DNA from: Planctomycetaceae bacterium
GTDB taxonomy: Bacteria; Planctomycetota; Planctomycetia; Pirellulales; Thermoguttaceae
Assembly (NCBI GenBank): GCA_031259095.1
Contig: JAIRLW010000493.1
Coordinates: forward strand, 1 to 7,731
DNA: 7,731 nt
Direction: 5' to 3'
Shown here in pieces: positions 4,986-7,731 of this stretch. The position numbers and the translations under genes were made by a program. The notes under the pieces are model-generated. The model did no database searches and had not been told where the DNA came from. It was given only the letters and a program-made list of their open reading frames with translations. The first letter of the stretch is position 1. Every line of letters starts with the position of its first letter.

Positions 4986-6368
4986 ATGATTCAGAAATTG
5001 AATTTGTTCCGAAATGTTGTTCCGGTTGTATTTTTTATGACTGGGATGTTTATGTTGTCGATGTTTCCGGTTTCCGCTCAGGTGACCACGCCGGATCGCG
5101 GAGTTTATTACGGCGGTTCCGTGTTGGGCGGTATCGAAATTGACGTCGAGGGGCTTATCAAAATAGTCCCCAAGAAAAAAATGGAAGAGGTTGGGAAAAT
5201 TCTTACTAAAGTTATTGAACCAATTCCAACCGGCTTAGACGAAAAAACCTCTATCCGAAAAATCTCGCTCAAAAAATTAAACGCCCAAATCTGTCAAACC
5301 ATCGAACAACGAATAGAATTTTCCGATTCTATCCGTTATCTTGGCGGTTTAACGTCTATTCGTTACCTTGTGGTTGTTCCTGAAGAAAACGACATTCTCT
5401 TGGTTGGAACTTCCGAGTCGTGGCAAGCCGATTCCTACGGAAATATTGTCGGAAAAACATCGGGATGTCCTGTTTTTCGCTTGGAAGACTTGCTGACTGT
5501 TTTCCGTGCATGGAATAATCAATCACGTCCTTCCGTCATTACCTGCTCCATTGATCCAACAAAAGAAGCATTGGTCAAAATTGCTCAAGTTGATCAATTT
5601 CCGGTGGTGGACAGAAATAATGTGGAAGCATTTGCCAACGCTCAGGAAATCGCTTACGGGAACAATGTGGTAACACTGCAAGGCGTTCCAAAACAAAGCC
5701 GGTTCGCTATGATTTTGGCAATCGCCGACTACAAGATGAAACAAATTAGTCTTGGACATATTCCGTCTCCGGTTCGTAGTTTGCCGAGTTACGTTAGTTT
5801 GATCGGGGGAAGTCAAAAACAAATCAACCCAAGATTCTGGCTCGTGCCGGAATACGGAACGGTTTCTCACGATTCCAAAAAATTAACATGGCAATTCAGT
5901 GAGGTCAAAGTAAAAGCGTTGACCGAAAACGAATATTTCGATTCCCGAAGCAATTCTTTCCAACCTGTTGGAAAACTTGACCGAGCCGCGCTCAACTGGT
6001 GCAACAAAATGACCGCAAACTACGATGCTCTTAGTAAAGTCGATCCGATTTTTGGTGATTTACGAAATTGTATGGAGTTGGCGATTACGGCGGCGTTGAT
6101 CCGCCAAGAAAGTTTACTCGAAAAAGCAAACTGCAAACTAAACGCTTTCGAAGACGCAACGTTGCTCAAACCGGTCGCGTATCCGGTTCCAAAAACAGTG
6201 CCAAGCCGTGCGGCAATCGCAAAGAATGGACGCTCATACGTGGTGGCGTGCGGAGGAGTTGAAGTCAACCCGTTCAACACGCTGCAAAATCCCAAACTCG
6301 ATAGCAATATCGATAACCAAAGAAATGATCTCGTAAAAACAACCGGAAATAACTGGTGGTCAAAATAA
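4986..6368 (+). CDS. Secreted DUF1598-family protein
   Basis: The 460-residue product matches the planctomycete DUF1598 family, whose biochemical role is unknown. A signal peptide is clear: basic start, hydrophobic core at 11-28, and a likely cut after VSA (residue 31). The mature part therefore lies outside the cytoplasmic membrane. Family-like stretches are GGIEIDVEGLI (48-58), IRKISLKKL (90-98), LGGLTSIRYLVVVPEENDILLVG (119-141), SGCPVFRLEDLL (159-170), CSIDPTKEAL (187-196), ADYKMKQISLG (247-257), RFWLVPEY (283-290) and SYVVACGGVEV (417-427). The tail ends NNWWSK. The frame is intact and the length is normal for a single-domain member. AAGGA (4972-4976) lies 9 nt before the ATG. The gene is monocistronic in appearance. 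Mobile element 2 ends 33 bp upstream, so its natural promoter has probably been displaced or replaced. Confidence 0.9.
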   Translation: MIQKLNLFRNVVPVVFFMTGMFMLSMFPVSAQVTTPDRGVYYGGSVLGGIEIDVEGLIKIVPKKKMEEVGKILTKVIEPIPTGLDEKTSIRKISLKKLNAQICQTIEQRIEFSDSIRYLGGLTSIRYLVVVPEENDILLVGTSESWQADSYGNIVGKTSGCPVFRLEDLLTVFRAWNNQSRPSVITCSIDPTKEALVKIAQVDQFPVVDRNNVEAFANAQEIAYGNNVVTLQGVPKQSRFAMILAIADYKMKQISLGHIPSPVRSLPSYVSLIGGSQKQINPRFWLVPEYGTVSHDSKKLTWQFSEVKVKALTENEYFDSRSNSFQPVGKLDRAALNWCNKMTANYDALSKVDPIFGDLRNCMELAITAALIRQESLLEKANCKLNAFEDATLLKPVAYPVPKTVPSRAAIAKNGRSYVVACGGVEVNPFNTLQNPKLDSNIDNQRNDLVKTTGNNWWSK

Positions 6369-6375
6369 TTGCCGG

Positions 6376-6399
6376 CAACTTTCTTTCTGTAGAAAGTTG
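6376..6399 (+). terminator. Hairpin just after the DUF1598 gene, possible terminator
   Basis: CAACTTTCT pairs perfectly with AGAAAGTTG (9 bp, 6-nt loop), starting 7 nt after the stop codon. It is followed by A rather than T residues, so it is not a standard intrinsic terminator. It may protect the mRNA 3' end or be a weak terminator. Confidence 0.35.
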
Positions 6400-6487
6400 A
6401 AAAAAACGACATAATTGTCATAACATGTACCAATGAGTGTTGTTTAACCGATTATATTTCACGGAATTTTGTATGACCTGTTTTCTT

Positions 6488-6516
6488 TTGACGATCAAGA
6501 CGATATGATTTACGAT
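6488..6516 (+). promoter_or_regulatory. Candidate promoter of the zinc-ribbon gene
   Basis: TTGACG (6488-6493) and TACGAT (6511-6516) are separated by 17 nt. The predicted transcript start is about 40 nt before the GTG start of the zinc-ribbon gene. Confidence 0.4.
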
Positions 6517-6551
6517 AATGTTTCGTTTTTTTTTGATTGTTTTGGAATAAT

Positions 6552-6558
6552 GGAGGAG
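6552..6558 (+). promoter_or_regulatory. Ribosome binding site that decides a GTG start
   Basis: GGAGGAG lies 8 nt before GTG at 6567-6569. The in-frame TTG at 6537 has no such site and would place the Shine-Dalgarno sequence inside the coding region, so GTG is preferred. Confidence 0.7.
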
Positions 6559-6566
6559 ATGCTTCA

Positions 6567-6935
6567 GTGCCTATTCAATTGAAATGTCCCAACGGACACC
6601 ATTTATCCGCAAAGGAATCCAATGCCGGTAAAACAGGCAAGTGTCCTGTTTGTAAAGCGACGGTAAATATTCCTTTACATCAAAAAGTAATTACTGACAG
6701 CGCTGTTGTGAGCATTTTGAGTGACTCGAGCAGTGTTAAAAAAGACAAAATGGGAACAACCATTTCGCCAAACAAGAAAAAATCTGTCGTTTCATCTTTG
6801 GGGCAGTTAAGCAGTTCGTCGTCTTCGGTATCGCCGCATATCCGGCTTTGTCCGAATTGTGAGCGGGAAATCGATATGGGTTATCATATTTGTCCCCATT
6901 GCCATACCTACATCACTGGTCTAAACGATTTCTGA
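6567..6935 (+). CDS. Small double zinc-ribbon protein
   Basis: The 122-residue product has two metal-binding modules joined by a Ser/Lys-rich, probably disordered linker (about 45-90). The first module starts at once: C7-P-N-G-H11, then GKCPVC (C26, C29) and VNIP. This pattern is common at the start of planctomycete proteins. A Gly stands where a CxxC ribbon would have its second Cys, so H11 or H12 probably completes the site. The second module is a classic ribbon: CPNC (95-98) and CPHC (109-112). There is no signal peptide or membrane segment, so it is likely cytoplasmic. The partner, perhaps protein or nucleic acid, is unknown. The GTG start is set by GGAGGAG 8 nt upstream. Mobile element 3 begins 23 bp after the stop. 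Confidence 0.85.
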   Translation: MPIQLKCPNGHHLSAKESNAGKTGKCPVCKATVNIPLHQKVITDSAVVSILSDSSSVKKDKMGTTISPNKKKSVVSSLGQLSSSSSSVSPHIRLCPNCEREIDMGYHICPHCHTYITGLNDF

Positions 6936-6958
6936 ACCTTTTAGAGATTCCTTTATTT

Positions 6959-7223
6959 GTAATAAATCAGCGGAATATTCCAAAACGTCTTTTAACAGTT
7001 TCCGCAAACCTTATTTTCAACCTAATTTTTCCGAACAAAACGATTTACCAAAAAAACCTCAGTAGCAATGAATCCCGCCAAAACCGACCTCATTACCTTA
7101 TTACCTCATGATTCGTTTACGTTTTTAATGAGGTAATGAGGTTGGATACATGTTGTATCTTTGGCTACTGAGGTTGTTTGTCCAATATTCAGACGGGTTA
7201 AAAATATTCCACTGATATATTAC
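6959..7223. mobile_element. IS66-type non-autonomous element 3 (265 bp)
   Basis: The left end is GTAATAAATCAGCGGAAT (6959-6976). The right end is ATTCCACTGATATATTAC (7206-7223), an inverted copy with two mismatches; the match extends three more bases inward. The perfect 8-bp direct repeat CTTTATTT flanks it (6951-6958 and 7224-7231). The centre holds a long imperfect hairpin (7055-7175) and no transposase gene. It sits between the zinc-ribbon stop codon and hemC, with its right end about 60 bp before the hemC start, so it may affect hemC expression. Confidence 0.87.
7055..7175. repeat. Two-tier hairpin with 8-nt repeats inside element 3
   Basis: The outer arms AACCTCAGTAGC (7055-7066) and GCTACTGAGGTT (7164-7175) pair perfectly over 12 bp. 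An inner stem joins ACCTCATTACC (7087-7097) to GGTAATGAGGT (7132-7142). The left inner arm has three 8-nt units (ACCTCATT, ACCTTATT, ACCTCATG), but the right arm has fewer, so the hairpin can pair in more than one register. Confidence 0.75.
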
Positions 7224-7282
7224 CTTTATTTTTATTTTTATTTTCACTTTCATTGTCAAACACGCCATTCTAAAACCTCTAT

Positions 7283-7731
7283 ATGACTATTCGCTTTGGA
7301 ACACGCGGCAGTGTTTTAGCGCGTTGGCAAACTCATTGGTGTGCCGACCTGCTCGAAGAAAAAAACATCAAGTCTGAAATTGTTGTTATTGAAACATCCG
7401 GTGATCGGGTTCAAGATCAATCTATCGTAAACATCGGCGCTCAGGGAGTTTTTACCAAAGAGATTCAACTGGCATTATTGCGTAATGAAATTGATGTTGC
7501 GGTACATAGTCTCAAGGATTTACCGACGGAACCGGTTAACGGTCTTGTGTTGTCGTCGGTTCCGCAACGCGGTGCATACCGTGATGCTTTCCTTAGCCGC
7601 AAAGCAACGGTCATCGATGAACTTCCCAAAAATTCACGAATCGGAACTGGAAGTCTTCGCCGAAAAACACAGATTATCCATCGTTTCGACGATAAATTTC
7701 AGATTGACGAAATACGCGGCAATATTGAAAC
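7283..7731 (+). CDS. hemC: Porphobilinogen deaminase (hydroxymethylbilane synthase), 5' part
   Basis: HemC joins four porphobilinogen units into hydroxymethylbilane in heme and other tetrapyrrole synthesis, in the cytoplasm. The window ends after 149 codons; the family is usually about 310 residues, so roughly half is present. Visible motifs are FGTRGSVLARWQ (5-16), the substrate-site loop GAQGVFTKEI (52-61), VHSLKDLP (74-81) with the catalytic Asp at 79, RDAFLSR (100-106), GTGSLRR (121-127) with cofactor-binding arginines, and IRGNIE at the edge. The Cys that carries the dipyrromethane cofactor lies beyond the window. The frame is open throughout. The ATG at 7283 fits the family N-terminus but has no Shine-Dalgarno sequence. 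Mobile element 3 ends 59 bp upstream. Confidence 0.96.
   Translation, partial: MTIRFGTRGSVLARWQTHWCADLLEEKNIKSEIVVIETSGDRVQDQSIVNIGAQGVFTKEIQLALLRNEIDVAVHSLKDLPTEPVNGLVLSSVPQRGAYRDAFLSRKATVIDELPKNSRIGTGSLRRKTQIIHRFDDKFQIDEIRGNIE

Noticed and set aside
6537..6566. TTG start extending the zinc-ribbon gene upstream
   Set aside because: The perfect GGAGGAG site before GTG at 6567 would lie inside the coding region, and the extra ten residues do not match the usual N-terminus of such proteins.
6890..7111. Plus-strand ORF of 73 codons after the zinc-ribbon gene
   Set aside because: It runs from one gene into mobile element 3 and has no start signal of its own.

Overview
The window looks like chromosomal DNA from a planctomycete, probably of the Pirellulales type and perhaps host-associated, given how AT-rich the intergenic DNA is. 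The basis is a DUF1598 protein (a family known almost only from Planctomycetes), a Rho factor with an Asn/Gly/Arg-rich N-terminus, and a small protein with the planctomycete-style CPNGH...GKCPVC zinc ribbon. Placement below phylum is inference.

Layout. Positions 5-1666 (minus) encode a membrane-anchored or secreted protein of unknown function. Positions 1667-2867 are a long intergenic region between this gene and the divergent rho gene. It holds a 46-bp near-perfect palindrome, a GC-rich REP-like hairpin, an inverted pair of 9-nt repeat arrays, a strong sigma70-like promoter (2185-2215) and a 158-bp mobile element. Rho is at 2868-4193. A second gene-poor stretch (4194-4985) holds a degenerate 21-nt repeat array and a 587-bp mobile element containing another 21-nt array and a 60-codon ORF. 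A DUF1598 secreted protein follows (4986-6368), then a double zinc-ribbon protein (6567-6935), a 265-bp mobile element (6959-7223), and the 5' half of hemC (7283 to the window end).

The main discovery is a family of non-autonomous transposable elements. Three elements share 18-bp terminal inverted repeats (consensus GTAATATATCAGYGGAAT), and each is flanked by its own perfect 8-bp target duplication (AAAGTATT, AAAAATTC, CTTTATTT). GTAA ends with 8-bp duplications are the hallmark of IS66-family transposition, so I infer they were mobilised in trans by an IS66-type transposase that is not in this window. Their interiors are unrelated to each other, but each carries hairpin-forming DNA. They lie in the probable rho leader, upstream of the DUF1598 gene, and between the zinc-ribbon gene and hemC.

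The genes do not form an obvious pathway. Rho (transcription termination) and hemC (tetrapyrrole synthesis) are housekeeping genes. The other three genes are lineage-specific and uncharacterised. No tRNA, rRNA or CRISPR array is seen.
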